The translations under genes and the position numbers were made by a program. A stretch of 11,444 bases of DNA, taken from positions 1-11,444 of the forward strand of contig CAJMQM010000032.1 in assembly GCA_905215615.1 (NCBI GenBank), in the 5' to 3' direction. The stretch comes from an uncultured bacterium. Lineage in GTDB: Bacteria; Bacillota; Clostridia; TANB77; CAG-508. Numbering within the stretch: the stretch's first letter is position 1; each line of letters starts with the position of its first letter. Below are positions 1 through 6,533 of the stretch, piece after piece. The notes under the pieces are model-generated. The model was given only the letters and a program-made list of their open reading frames with translations. It did no database searches and was not told the origin of the DNA.

Positions 1-300
1 ATCTGAACGTGTAAGAACTACATTTGCCCCACTTTGTTCTAATAAATTTTGTAGTTTTAACGCTATTTTTAAATTTATATTTGCCTCAGTTGTCCCATTA
101 TTACTTTCTGCCCCTTCATCTGGAGTTCCATGTCCTGCATCTACTACAATTGTCCTATTTGTAACAGGTAATGCAACTGTTTGGGTTGTTATTTCTTCCT
201 TTAGTAAGTTATCACTGGCTATTTTAAATGAAAAGGCAAATAAAGAAACAAATATCATACAAAATATTGTTATTACTCTTTTTTGGTTTAAAATAAGCAT
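1..300 (-). CDS. N-acetylmuramoyl-L-alanine amidase, CwlD-like (3' end outside window)
   Basis: Zn-dependent amidase (amidase_3 family) predicted to cut the bond between MurNAc and L-Ala in peptidoglycan outside the membrane. Only residues 1-100 are visible. They show an N-terminal hydrophobic anchor or signal at about 9-27, a short linker, then the catalytic domain start: IVVDAGHGTPDEGA with Zn ligand His57, the second ligand Glu72 in TEANINL, and the strand GANVVLTRSD at 91-100. A short N-terminal anchor followed directly by the amidase domain matches CwlD, the germination amidase of spore formers, better than multi-domain autolysins; this is inference because the C-terminal half is missing. 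The ATG at 300 was chosen because AAGGGG lies 9 nt upstream; an in-frame ATG at 306 would leave only 3 nt. It is third in an operon with the GGDEF gene, 54 nt downstream of that gene's stop, and its start lies inside a perfect hairpin (292-337). Confidence 0.88.
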   Translation of the reverse strand, partial: MLILNQKRVITIFCMIFVSLFAFSFKIASDNLLKEEITTQTVALPVTNRTIVVDAGHGTPDEGAESNNGTTEANINLKIALKLQNLLEQSGANVVLTRSD

Positions 301-337
301 ACACATATACCCCTTTTAATATATGTGTATGCTTATT
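292..337 (-). promoter_or_regulatory. 18-bp perfect inverted repeat enclosing the amidase ribosome site
   Basis: The arms at 292-309 and 320-337 are perfectly complementary over 18 bp, with a 10-nt loop. On the minus-strand transcript the loop reads TTAAAAGGGG, so the Shine-Dalgarno is presented in the loop. The start codon at 298-300, and the alternative ATG at 304-306, lie in the 3' arm. No U-tract follows on the minus strand (TTAAACC instead), so it does not look like a terminator in that direction. On the plus strand it is followed by a short T-rich run, but no plus-strand gene is present. It most likely tunes amidase translation relative to the upstream GGDEF gene, or acts as an RNA-processing or stability element. 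Confidence 0.7.
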
Positions 338-354
338 GTTATTTTTTATGATAT

Positions 355-1281
355 TTATTTCTTCCTTCTATCTATAACATATGTGCTTCCAAATGTAGTT
401 TTAGCTAAATGCTTAACCTGTGCTGCCACTTCGCCTATTTCTAAAGTATTTTTAAATCTTCCTTTATCTACAACTACAACTCCTACCGAAATAGATGTAA
501 TAGGAAATTGCTCTAATACTCCCTTTCTGTTTGGAACTTCTATATAGCCATTATCCAAATCTGTTCTAGTGAAGAAACGTTTTACACCTTCGTCAAATTC
601 TAAAACAATATTTTGACATATTTTTTCGCAGTTTGTTCCAATTATCATTGCTACAAAGTCATCTCCGCCAATATGTCCTACAAAGCAGTCCTCACAGTCA
701 TTTGAGTTGATATTATTCAAAATAGTTTTAGCTGTAAATTTAATTATTTCATCACCATTTAAAAATCCATATACATCATTATATGCTTTAAAATTATCTA
801 GGTCTAAGTATATAACACAAAAATCTTCCTTGTTTAAAAGTCTTCTTTTCATCTCAGTTTGAATTTGAATATTTCCAGGAAGACCTGTAAGTGGACTAAT
901 TCCCCTATTTGTGTACAACAGTCTTATTGCATTTACTATTGTGTAGTACATATATTCTTCATCCATAGGTGCTTTTACATAATGCTCTACTCCTGCTTTT
1001 AGTATTTTTACTCTATGGTCTTTATCATAGTTTGAAGATATAACAATAATAGGTGTAATAATATTATTTTCATCCCCTCTAATACTATCACATATTTTTA
1101 TTGTATCTTCATCTATACCATCTTCATTTATTATAATAAGTGATGGTATATCTTTTAGTACCCCTTCTATGTCTTTTGTTTTTGCCCTTTTTATTTTGTA
1201 TTCTTTTTCCTTTTGAAAAATTCTAGTTATACATTTGTAAATCTCATCATCATCGTCTATTAAATAAATATTATATGACAT
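355..1281 (-). CDS. receiver-like/GGDEF domain protein, probable diguanylate cyclase
   Basis: This 308-residue cytoplasmic protein probably makes c-di-GMP from two GTP. An N-terminal CheY-like fold (about 3-122) keeps the acidic cluster Asp9-Asp12 and Lys103 (YVKAP), but the usual phospho-acceptor position after the third strand holds Asn52 (LIIINED), so it may not be phosphorylated. The GGDEF domain (about 128-305) has LTGLP at 131-135, metal-binding DLDNFK at 160-165, Asn168 and Asp177 in the guanine-binding segment, GGDDF at 205-209 and the strand SISVGV at 263-268. GGDDF is a conservative variant likely to be active. The RxxD inhibitory site expected five residues earlier is absent. Asp177 argues for a GTP-specific enzyme rather than a cGAMP-making Hypr enzyme. 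A longer reading starting at 1335 would overlap the upstream gene; ATG 1281 has AGGAG 7 nt upstream and lies 16 nt after that gene's stop, indicating co-transcription. Confidence 0.9.
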   Translation of the reverse strand: MSYNIYLIDDDDEIYKCITRIFQKEKEYKIKRAKTKDIEGVLKDIPSLIIINEDGIDEDTIKICDSIRGDENNIITPIIVISSNYDKDHRVKILKAGVEHYVKAPMDEEYMYYTIVNAIRLLYTNRGISPLTGLPGNIQIQTEMKRRLLNKEDFCVIYLDLDNFKAYNDVYGFLNGDEIIKFTAKTILNNINSNDCEDCFVGHIGGDDFVAMIIGTNCEKICQNIVLEFDEGVKRFFTRTDLDNGYIEVPNRKGVLEQFPITSISVGVVVVDKGRFKNTLEIGEVAAQVKHLAKTTFGSTYVIDRRKK

Positions 1282-1287
1282 ACTTTT

Positions 1288-1294
1288 TCTCCTA
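1288..1294 (-). promoter_or_regulatory. ribosome binding site of the GGDEF gene
   Basis: TAGGAGA stands 7 nt before the ATG at 1281. It fixes the start of the GGDEF protein as MSYNIY and argues against the longer in-frame start at 1335, which lies within the preceding gene. Confidence 0.8.
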
Positions 1295-1297
1295 TTA

Positions 1298-2242
1298 TTA
1301 TTGTATTTGTGTAGATGCTTTTCCTTGTAAACCATTTACATTAGTTACTTCTATGCTTAGTACATTGTTTCCATCTTGTAATTGTAAAGGTACATATACC
1401 TCGTTTTTATCCACATTTGGATTTTGGTCTATATCTTTAGCTTCAAATACTTGTCCATTTAAGTTAACTACTATATCTTTTAGTCCATTTCTATCTGTTA
1501 TTTTTAATGTTAATAAATTACCTTCTCTAGATACCATTTCTATAGTTGGTTTTGATGATACTATAATTTCCTTTTCATATGTTGTTGTATTTCCTGTGCT
1601 ATCTACTGCAACAACTACTAAAGTATTTTGTCCTTCTGGTAATGTAATATCTTCTTTTATTTCTATTTGATTTTCTTCTGCTGCTTCTATTTTAACTTCT
1701 TGTTCATCATTTACTTTATATGACATCTCTTTTATAGCATTTTCGTCTGTAGCAGTTATTGTAATATTTGCTGTTCCTTCTTCTGTTTGTGCAACATCTA
1801 CAACTGGTTTTGTAATATCTACACCTTCTAAATTGTATTCTTTCATATATTGATATTGCCTATTTTTCATATCTATAATTGTTATATTTAAAACATTATT
1901 TCCATCTGGTATTAATATTTCCTTTTCTACATAAGTTGTCCCTTCTGGACTAACATTCTCTTCTCCATCGTTCCATCTATAATTTACCTTAGATATTTCA
2001 GTATTATGTTCTACTTTTAAAATTACTGTATCTCCATCACGCGTAAGAGAAACATCTGGTATATTCTCTGGTCTAGTTTCATCTATTTCTTTATATAAAG
2101 CATATGACCCCTCACTTGCTAGTACTATTCCAAACAACATTATAAATACTGCAAAAAATCTAACTATGCCTTTTATTTCTAAAGGTCCACTTGAACCTTT
2201 TTTATTTTTCTTCTTTTTTTCTGTTACTAAAATTTGATTCAT
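1298..2242 (-). CDS. membrane-anchored protein with three Ig-like repeats
   Basis: The product has 314 residues. A Lys-rich N-terminus (residues 9-15) precedes one hydrophobic helix at about 25-46, after which the rest should face the cell wall. No clear signal-peptidase site is seen, so it is probably a type II anchor. The exterior holds three bacterial Ig-like modules at about 62-139, 145-228 and 231-313. Each ends with a recurring pattern: DGNNVLNI (113-120), EGQNTLVV (203-210) and DGNNVLSI (290-297), followed by a D/N-rich turn such as DSTGN or NVNG. No catalytic residues or wall-binding motif are recognised, so the role is unknown; binding of wall polymer, or scaffolding for the amidase encoded two genes downstream, is a guess. 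GGAGG lies 6 nt before the ATG. It is first in the apparent operon with the GGDEF and amidase genes and has its own promoter at 2278-2306. Confidence 0.85.
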   Translation of the reverse strand: MNQILVTEKKKKNKKGSSGPLEIKGIVRFFAVFIMLFGIVLASEGSYALYKEIDETRPENIPDVSLTRDGDTVILKVEHNTEISKVNYRWNDGEENVSPEGTTYVEKEILIPDGNNVLNITIIDMKNRQYQYMKEYNLEGVDITKPVVDVAQTEEGTANITITATDENAIKEMSYKVNDEQEVKIEAAEENQIEIKEDITLPEGQNTLVVVAVDSTGNTTTYEKEIIVSSKPTIEMVSREGNLLTLKITDRNGLKDIVVNLNGQVFEAKDIDQNPNVDKNEVYVPLQLQDGNNVLSIEVTNVNGLQGKASTQIQ

Positions 2243-2279
2243 TTGTTACCTCCGTAAGATTATAAACTTACAAATGAAT
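2237..2279. repeat. 10-bp inverted repeat spanning start codon, RBS and promoter -10
   Basis: ATTCATTTGT at 2237-2246 and its exact reverse complement at 2270-2279 flank 23 bp. One arm covers the ATG of the Ig-repeat gene and the other overlaps the predicted -10 box. A nested 5-bp repeat (2254-2258 with 2267-2271) would form a hairpin at the very 5' end of the mRNA, just upstream of the GGAGG. It may be an operator or a 5'-stabilising structure. Confidence 0.45.
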
Positions 2280-2306
2280 TATAACATATGAGTTTTTCAA
2301 AAACAA
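2278..2306 (-). promoter_or_regulatory. sigma-A-type promoter for the Ig/GGDEF/amidase operon
   Basis: A perfect -10 TATAAT (2278-2283) is preceded by the extended element TGT and, after a 17-nt spacer, by the weak -35 TTGTTT (2301-2306). The predicted start is near 2271, giving a 5' leader of about 29 nt. The preceding gene ends with a terminator at 2374-2424, so this is the natural start of a new transcription unit. Confidence 0.65.
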
Positions 2307-2373
2307 TATAATTATTTAATATAATCATTAATTTTACAATATGTTTTATTTGTAATTAGCTTTTACATTGCAC

Positions 2374-2424
2374 ATACAAAAATAAGTTCCAAGTTATGAA
2401 ACTCATTAACTTGAAACTTATTTT
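2374..2424 (-). terminator. Rho-independent terminator of the surface-protein gene
   Basis: Arms at 2379-2396 and 2407-2424 form an 18-bp stem with a 10-nt loop, beginning 6 nt after the stop codon. On the minus-strand RNA the only non-Watson-Crick pair is a G-U wobble; on the plus strand the same position is a C-A mismatch, which supports minus-strand use. The stem's last U residues run into the tract TTTTTG. Confidence 0.8.
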
Positions 2425-2430
2425 ATTCTA

Positions 2431-5400
2431 TTAGATTACAAACTTTTTAATTAATACTATTCCACCTGATAATATTGCAAGTACTCCTGCTGCTAATCCT
2501 ATATATTTATAAGTATCTGCAGTACCTGTTGTTATAGAAATAATTACTGGTGCATCATCTTGGTCGTCTTCTCCATCTTTATTATTGTCTGGTGTAGAAT
2601 CTATATCATCTCCATCGTCTTTACTTATTTCAGCTACGTTTGTTTTTAATCCTAAGTTATTTTGTCCATTAATCCATGTTAGTACAATTTCTACTTCTGC
2701 ACTATCTCCTGGTTCTAATAAAGTATCTTTTAATTGGTCTGTTACAACTTTTCCTTCTACTTCTTTCCACTTTGGATTATCTGCTTGAACAAATTTTAAT
2801 CCTTCTGGGATGTAGTCTGATATTTCTCCAACATGTCCAGCAATTTCGCCCTCGTTTGTAACTCTTATTTTAAATCTAAATTTAACTGTTGTTTTAGATA
2901 ATCTGCTTCCACGAATTTCTACTTTTGCTGGTGGCTCTGGATCCATTTCTGCTGTATTACCAGTTTTTGTTACTGTTGTTTTGCCTTCGTATGTTACTAT
3001 AGATTCTGTTACCCATTTTCTTAATGCTAAGTCATAGTATTTTACTTTTATTTTTTCTATGTCTTGGTCATCCTCGCCTTCGTTCCACTCGTCTGGCTCT
3101 GAGTCTTCATCATCTACTGGATTTCCATCTTCGTCTGCATCCTCTGAAATTTGTGCATGGTTTATTATTATTCTGTCAGATGTATTTGGCTCTGTTACTT
3201 CAAAAGCAACTTTAACATCGTGGTAATCTGGTTGTGTCATTTCGTCTTTATTAAATGCTTGTAATAAAGTTACTCTACCTGTTTCCTCTTCTTGTGCTTT
3301 TGATAGGTAATCTGTTTCTATATAGTCTACTTCTTCTGGATTTGTTGTTTCTGTTCCATCTTCTTTATACATTTTCCATCTGTGGTCTATATTTGTTTGG
3401 TTTTCTGGTAAGAATAATAATCCTTCTGGTATGTCATCTTTTACAAGTTCTGCATAACCTTTCATATTACCCTCATTAAATACCCTTATTGTATATGTTA
3501 CTATATCTCCTGTTTTTACGTCTACAGGGTCTTTTGTATGTTCATATACATATTTACCATCTTCTGTTATTGTAAATACTGGAACTCTGCTATCTATTTG
3601 TGTATCGTTTACTCCAGTAATAAACTTTCTTAAAGCTAAGTCAAATTTGGAAATAATCTCTTCTATTATTAATTTTTCAAAGTCATCGTCATCTTCTTGT
3701 CCAGGTATATAGTCTTTTCCTGATGAAATTTCATCATCTTTGTAGCCTGGTAAATCTTCATCTGATGGTAATTCTACATTATCTTCCTCTGAATCTCTAT
3801 CTTCTACTGGCTGATTGTTTCCATCTGCAAAGTCTGTAATATCTGCTATGTTTGTAATTTTCTTTGTTATATCTATATCTTTCTTAACTTTACATCTTAC
3901 TTGTACATCTATATAATCTAATTTTTCACCATTAAATGCTTTTAGCAATATCTTGTCTTCCTCAGTTGTTCTTTCTGCATATATCTCATCCCTTGTTGCT
4001 GAGTATTCTGTGTCTGGTGATGTTATATCTGTTGTTATTGTTCTTCCATCTTCAGATACTTTCCAACCATATCTTACATTTAGTTCATCATTTACAATAA
4101 ATTCTAGTTGTTCTGGTAAGTGGTCTGTAATCTCTTTTACATAGCCATCTACTTCGCCTTCATTATATACTCTTATTGTATATGTTACTATGTCTTCTCT
4201 TGCAACAGCTACTGATGTTTTTGGATGATTATATATTGCTGTATTGCTTCCTTGAATTAATGGAGAAACATCTACTATTGGTTCCCTTGTATATGTGCCA
4301 TCAATATTTTTTAGTTCTTCTTCATTAACTGCTGTAATAAATTTTCTTAAACTTAAGTCAAATTCTGGTACATCTGGTGGTGGTTCTTCCTCTAAAACTA
4401 TTTTTTCAAAGTCATCGTCATCTTCTTGTCCTTCATAGTGATAATTTGAATCTGATAAATCTGATTTATTTGATGTTTTACCTCTATATGCTGGTAAGTT
4501 TTCATCTGAAGGTAAGTTTAAGTTTTGTTTAAATGAGTCTCTATCTACTATAGCATCTCCATTTGCATCTGAGAAAGCTGTAATTTCTGCTATATTAGTT
4601 ATTTCTCCTCTAAATCCAGTATCTAATACTTTACATCTTACTTGTACATCTATATAATCTAATTCTGTACCATTAAATTTTGCTAATAAAGTTTTATTTT
4701 CTCTGCTTCCATATAAAGCTTCTTGCTCTTCCGTTAATGTTGTATCTGGTGATGTTATATTTGTTTTTAATGCTCTACCATTATTTACTTGTTCCCAACC
4801 ATATTGTTTATTTAGTTCGTCATCTGGTAAATATTCTAGTTGTGCTGGTAAATAGTCTGTAATTTCTCTTACATAACCATCTATTTTACCTTCGTTGTAT
4901 ACTCTTATTGTATATGTTACTATATCTCCTACTTCTACAAGTATTGGATATTTATTATGTCTATATGCTGCTGTTGTATCTGTTTTATCTACTAATGGTT
5001 GTACATCTACAACTGGTTCTCTTATATATTTTCCATTTGTAGCAATTTCTCTATCATTTATTTTTGTTATATATTTTCTTAATGATAAATCGAAATATTC
5101 TTCCTCTGTTGGTTCATAAACAACCTTTACAGAATCCTCAAAATCTTGGTTTCCTTTTTCTAGTACTACTATTGGTTGCTGTGAATTTTCACTTCCACTA
5201 ACTGTCCAATATGTTATTTCTGTTCCATAATATGTACCTGTAACTTTTAAGTTTACTTCTCCCAAATCTGTTGTGTCTGGAATAGAAAGGTAAAATTCTT
5301 GTCCAACTAAACTTTTTATTGTAGTTCCACTGCTAACAGCTTGTTTATTTGAATTTAGTATTGTATAGTTTGTTAAGTTATTTCCATCATTAGTTACTTT

Positions 5401-6354
5401 TAAATTTAATGTATAATCTAAATTAGATTCTTTTTCTAATTTAAAAGGTCCTACTATATAGTTTGAGCCTGATATAGAAACATTTGCAGCTGTATCTCCA
5501 AATGTTATACTTTGTGAGCTTGAGTGTACATCATAACTATCTGCTTGTCTTTCAGACTCATTAACAAAATATTTATATAACTTATCTATTTCTGAATTTA
5601 AAAGTCCACCAAATTGTCTTGCAGCATATCTATCTCCAAGTCTTTCTAATATAGAAGAATCTTCTGTGAAATCTGCATATGTTAAGTTTCCTGCTTCTGC
5701 TCTATGTATTTCTAAGCTATTACCTACATAATCTCCAACAACGTTCCATACTGCCATTTGTTGAACTACATCTATAATGTCGTCTATTTCTTCGTCTGTA
5801 AAGTCTATTTCGTATAGTTGTTGTCCAGAACCTGCAACATAGTTCGTTCCTGCTTCTGCCAATACAGAATCGTTAATTCCTGCATTTTGTAGTAATATGG
5901 CTTTATATGCATGTGCATCTGCTTCTTCGCTAGAATCTTTTGGTGCAACATAAGCATGGTCAAAAATCCATACTAATCTTTTATAATCGTGTTCTGTAAG
6001 ATTTGGTAAGGCTTTTTGTATCTCATTTAACATGCTTGAAGATTTAAAATTAAAATAACGGTTATAGTTTACTCTTTCTGGCGTTGAAGAACCAAAGTCT
6101 GAACCTAAACCAACACCTCTATGCAAACAGAATATTGTTTGTCCTTCGTTTTTTGGTGTGTTAGATGACCCTGTAGATTCATACAATCTCCATACTGTTT
6201 TTTCGTCAGCTCTATATGTATAGTTATCTCTATAAATAGACCTTGCATTAAACCATTTGTCTCCACTGGCTGCATTGCTTACATTAAATAGTCCAGTTAA
6301 TAAGATAACCATTGCTGCTGACAATAATAAAGTTAGTACTTTTTTTAGTTTCAT
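2431..6354 (-). CDS. Cys-Gln thioester-type surface protein with four Ig-like stalk repeats
   Basis: This 1307-residue exported protein is a predicted covalent adhesin. A signal peptide (1-28, cleaved near SNA-A) leads to a head domain (about 29-270). It holds Cys76 in IFCLHRG and Gln199 in QMAVW, the pair that forms the internal thioester in TQXA/thioester-domain (PF08341-type) adhesins. A beta-rich linker domain spans about 275-415. Four stalk modules begin with FDLSLRK, FDLSLRK, FDLALRK and YDLALRK (residues 421, 665, 904, 1107). Each has a central IRVYNEG-like strand, a D-x-P strand and a closing TNIAEI-like strand, as in DUF11/Cna-type repeats. Acidic segments end each module. A C-terminal helix (1283-1303) ends in KKFVI; no LPxTG is present, only ISITTG before the helix. 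AAGGGTGAG stands upstream of the ATG. It is transcribed alone, between its own promoters and terminator. Thioester formation and host attachment are inferred from the family. Confidence 0.88.
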   Translation of the reverse strand: MKLKKVLTLLLSAAMVILLTGLFNVSNAASGDKWFNARSIYRDNYTYRADEKTVWRLYESTGSSNTPKNEGQTIFCLHRGVGLGSDFGSSTPERVNYNRYFNFKSSSMLNEIQKALPNLTEHDYKRLVWIFDHAYVAPKDSSEEADAHAYKAILLQNAGINDSVLAEAGTNYVAGSGQQLYEIDFTDEEIDDIIDVVQQMAVWNVVGDYVGNSLEIHRAEAGNLTYADFTEDSSILERLGDRYAARQFGGLLNSEIDKLYKYFVNESERQADSYDVHSSSQSITFGDTAANVSISGSNYIVGPFKLEKESNLDYTLNLKVTNDGNNLTNYTILNSNKQAVSSGTTIKSLVGQEFYLSIPDTTDLGEVNLKVTGTYYGTEITYWTVSGSENSQQPIVVLEKGNQDFEDSVKVVYEPTEEEYFDLSLRKYITKINDREIATNGKYIREPVVDVQPLVDKTDTTAAYRHNKYPILVEVGDIVTYTIRVYNEGKIDGYVREITDYLPAQLEYLPDDELNKQYGWEQVNNGRALKTNITSPDTTLTEEQEALYGSRENKTLLAKFNGTELDYIDVQVRCKVLDTGFRGEITNIAEITAFSDANGDAIVDRDSFKQNLNLPSDENLPAYRGKTSNKSDLSDSNYHYEGQEDDDDFEKIVLEEEPPPDVPEFDLSLRKFITAVNEEELKNIDGTYTREPIVDVSPLIQGSNTAIYNHPKTSVAVAREDIVTYTIRVYNEGEVDGYVKEITDHLPEQLEFIVNDELNVRYGWKVSEDGRTITTDITSPDTEYSATRDEIYAERTTEEDKILLKAFNGEKLDYIDVQVRCKVKKDIDITKKITNIADITDFADGNNQPVEDRDSEEDNVELPSDEDLPGYKDDEISSGKDYIPGQEDDDDFEKLIIEEIISKFDLALRKFITGVNDTQIDSRVPVFTITEDGKYVYEHTKDPVDVKTGDIVTYTIRVFNEGNMKGYAELVKDDIPEGLLFLPENQTNIDHRWKMYKEDGTETTNPEEVDYIETDYLSKAQEEETGRVTLLQAFNKDEMTQPDYHDVKVAFEVTEPNTSDRIIINHAQISEDADEDGNPVDDEDSEPDEWNEGEDDQDIEKIKVKYYDLALRKWVTESIVTYEGKTTVTKTGNTAEMDPEPPAKVEIRGSRLSKTTVKFRFKIRVTNEGEIAGHVGEISDYIPEGLKFVQADNPKWKEVEGKVVTDQLKDTLLEPGDSAEVEIVLTWINGQNNLGLKTNVAEISKDDGDDIDSTPDNNKDGEDDQDDAPVIISITTGTADTYKYIGLAAGVLAILSGGIVLIKKFVI
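2434..2544 (-). other. C-terminal anchor segment of the surface protein
   Basis: Residues 1271-1307 contain ISITTGTADT, then a hydrophobic helix and the positive tail KKFVI. The order (motif, helix, positive tail) is that of a sortase signal, but no LPxTG-like pentapeptide is present. TTG at 1275-1277 could be a divergent sortase site, or the protein may simply stay as a C-terminally membrane-anchored protein. Confidence 0.5.
2548..5094 (-). repeat. four tandem Ig-like stalk modules in the surface protein
   Basis: Modules at residues 421-612 (4519-5094), 665-862 (3769-4362), 904-1090 (3085-3645) and 1107-1269 (2548-3036). All four keep a Lys in the first strand (Lys427, 671, 910, 1113), Asn-Glu-Gly in the central strand (Glu488, 732, 961, 1168) and an Asn in the last strand (Asn587, 835, 1065, 1239). 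Modules 1 and 2 are closest to each other; module 4 is the most divergent and shortest. Each is followed by Asp/Glu-rich sequence. Confidence 0.8.
3673..4664. repeat. exact DNA repeats inside the surface-protein gene
   Basis: Modules 1 and 2 share exact DNA stretches. A 37-nt segment at 3887-3923 equals 4628-4664 (encoding the IDVQVRCKV strand). A 30-nt segment at 3673-3702 equals 4402-4431 (encoding GQEDDDDFEK). Synonymous positions are identical too, pointing to recent duplication or gene conversion. Confidence 0.85.
5545..6270 (-). other. thioester-type head domain of the surface protein
   Basis: Residues 29-270. Cys76 sits in the FCLH segment and Gln199 in Q-M-A-V-W, the Q-x-A-x-W signature of the thioester domain. 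The roughly 120-residue separation and the helical stretch between them (for example EHDYKRLVWIFDHAY) fit that family. The sequence cannot show that the bond forms. Confidence 0.75.
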
Positions 6355-6389
6355 ATTTTCTCACCCTTTTAACCTATTACATTATTTAT

Positions 6390-6418
6390 ATTTTACTTTC
6401 TACATAAAAATAAGTCAA
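6390..6418 (-). promoter_or_regulatory. proximal promoter of the surface-protein gene
   Basis: TTGACT (6413-6418), a 17-nt spacer and TAAAAT (6390-6395). The predicted start near 6383 gives a 5' leader of about 29 nt. Five of six bases match the consensus in each box. Confidence 0.6.
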
Positions 6419-6512
6419 TAACAGTATTTGCTAAGTTTTCCTTTTATTACAAAATTCCTTTTTTTGCTGTTACGGAAATAGTTATCGCAGTTTTTTATTT
6501 TAAATATTAAAC

Positions 6513-6533
6513 TTATATTACAATTATATTACA
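6513..6533. repeat. tandem 10-bp direct repeat overlapping the distal -10
   Basis: TTATATTACA occurs at 6513-6522 and again at 6524-6533, an 11-bp period of about one helical turn. The second copy overlaps the TATAAT of the distal promoter, so it could be a regulator site; chance is also possible in such AT-rich DNA. Confidence 0.4.

Noticed and set aside
323..547. Plus-strand reading frame of 74 codons
   Set aside because: Antisense to the GGDEF gene end and the 292-337 hairpin; no ribosome site and low-complexity sequence. The other plus-strand frames across the window are likewise antisense shadows of minus-strand genes.
355..1281. GGDEF protein as a cGAMP-producing Hypr enzyme
   Set aside because: The guanine-contacting Asp (Asp177, nine residues after Asn168) is kept, whereas Hypr enzymes typically replace it with a residue such as Ser.
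1282..1335. N-terminal extension of the GGDEF protein starting at 1335
   Set aside because: It overlaps the preceding gene, adds a non-domain Lys/Asn-rich stretch and has no ribosome site, while ATG 1281 has AGGAG at ideal spacing.
2548..5094. Stalk repeats as a CRISPR or non-coding tandem array
   Set aside because: The repetition follows a continuous reading frame with protein-level conservation and long, diverged units.
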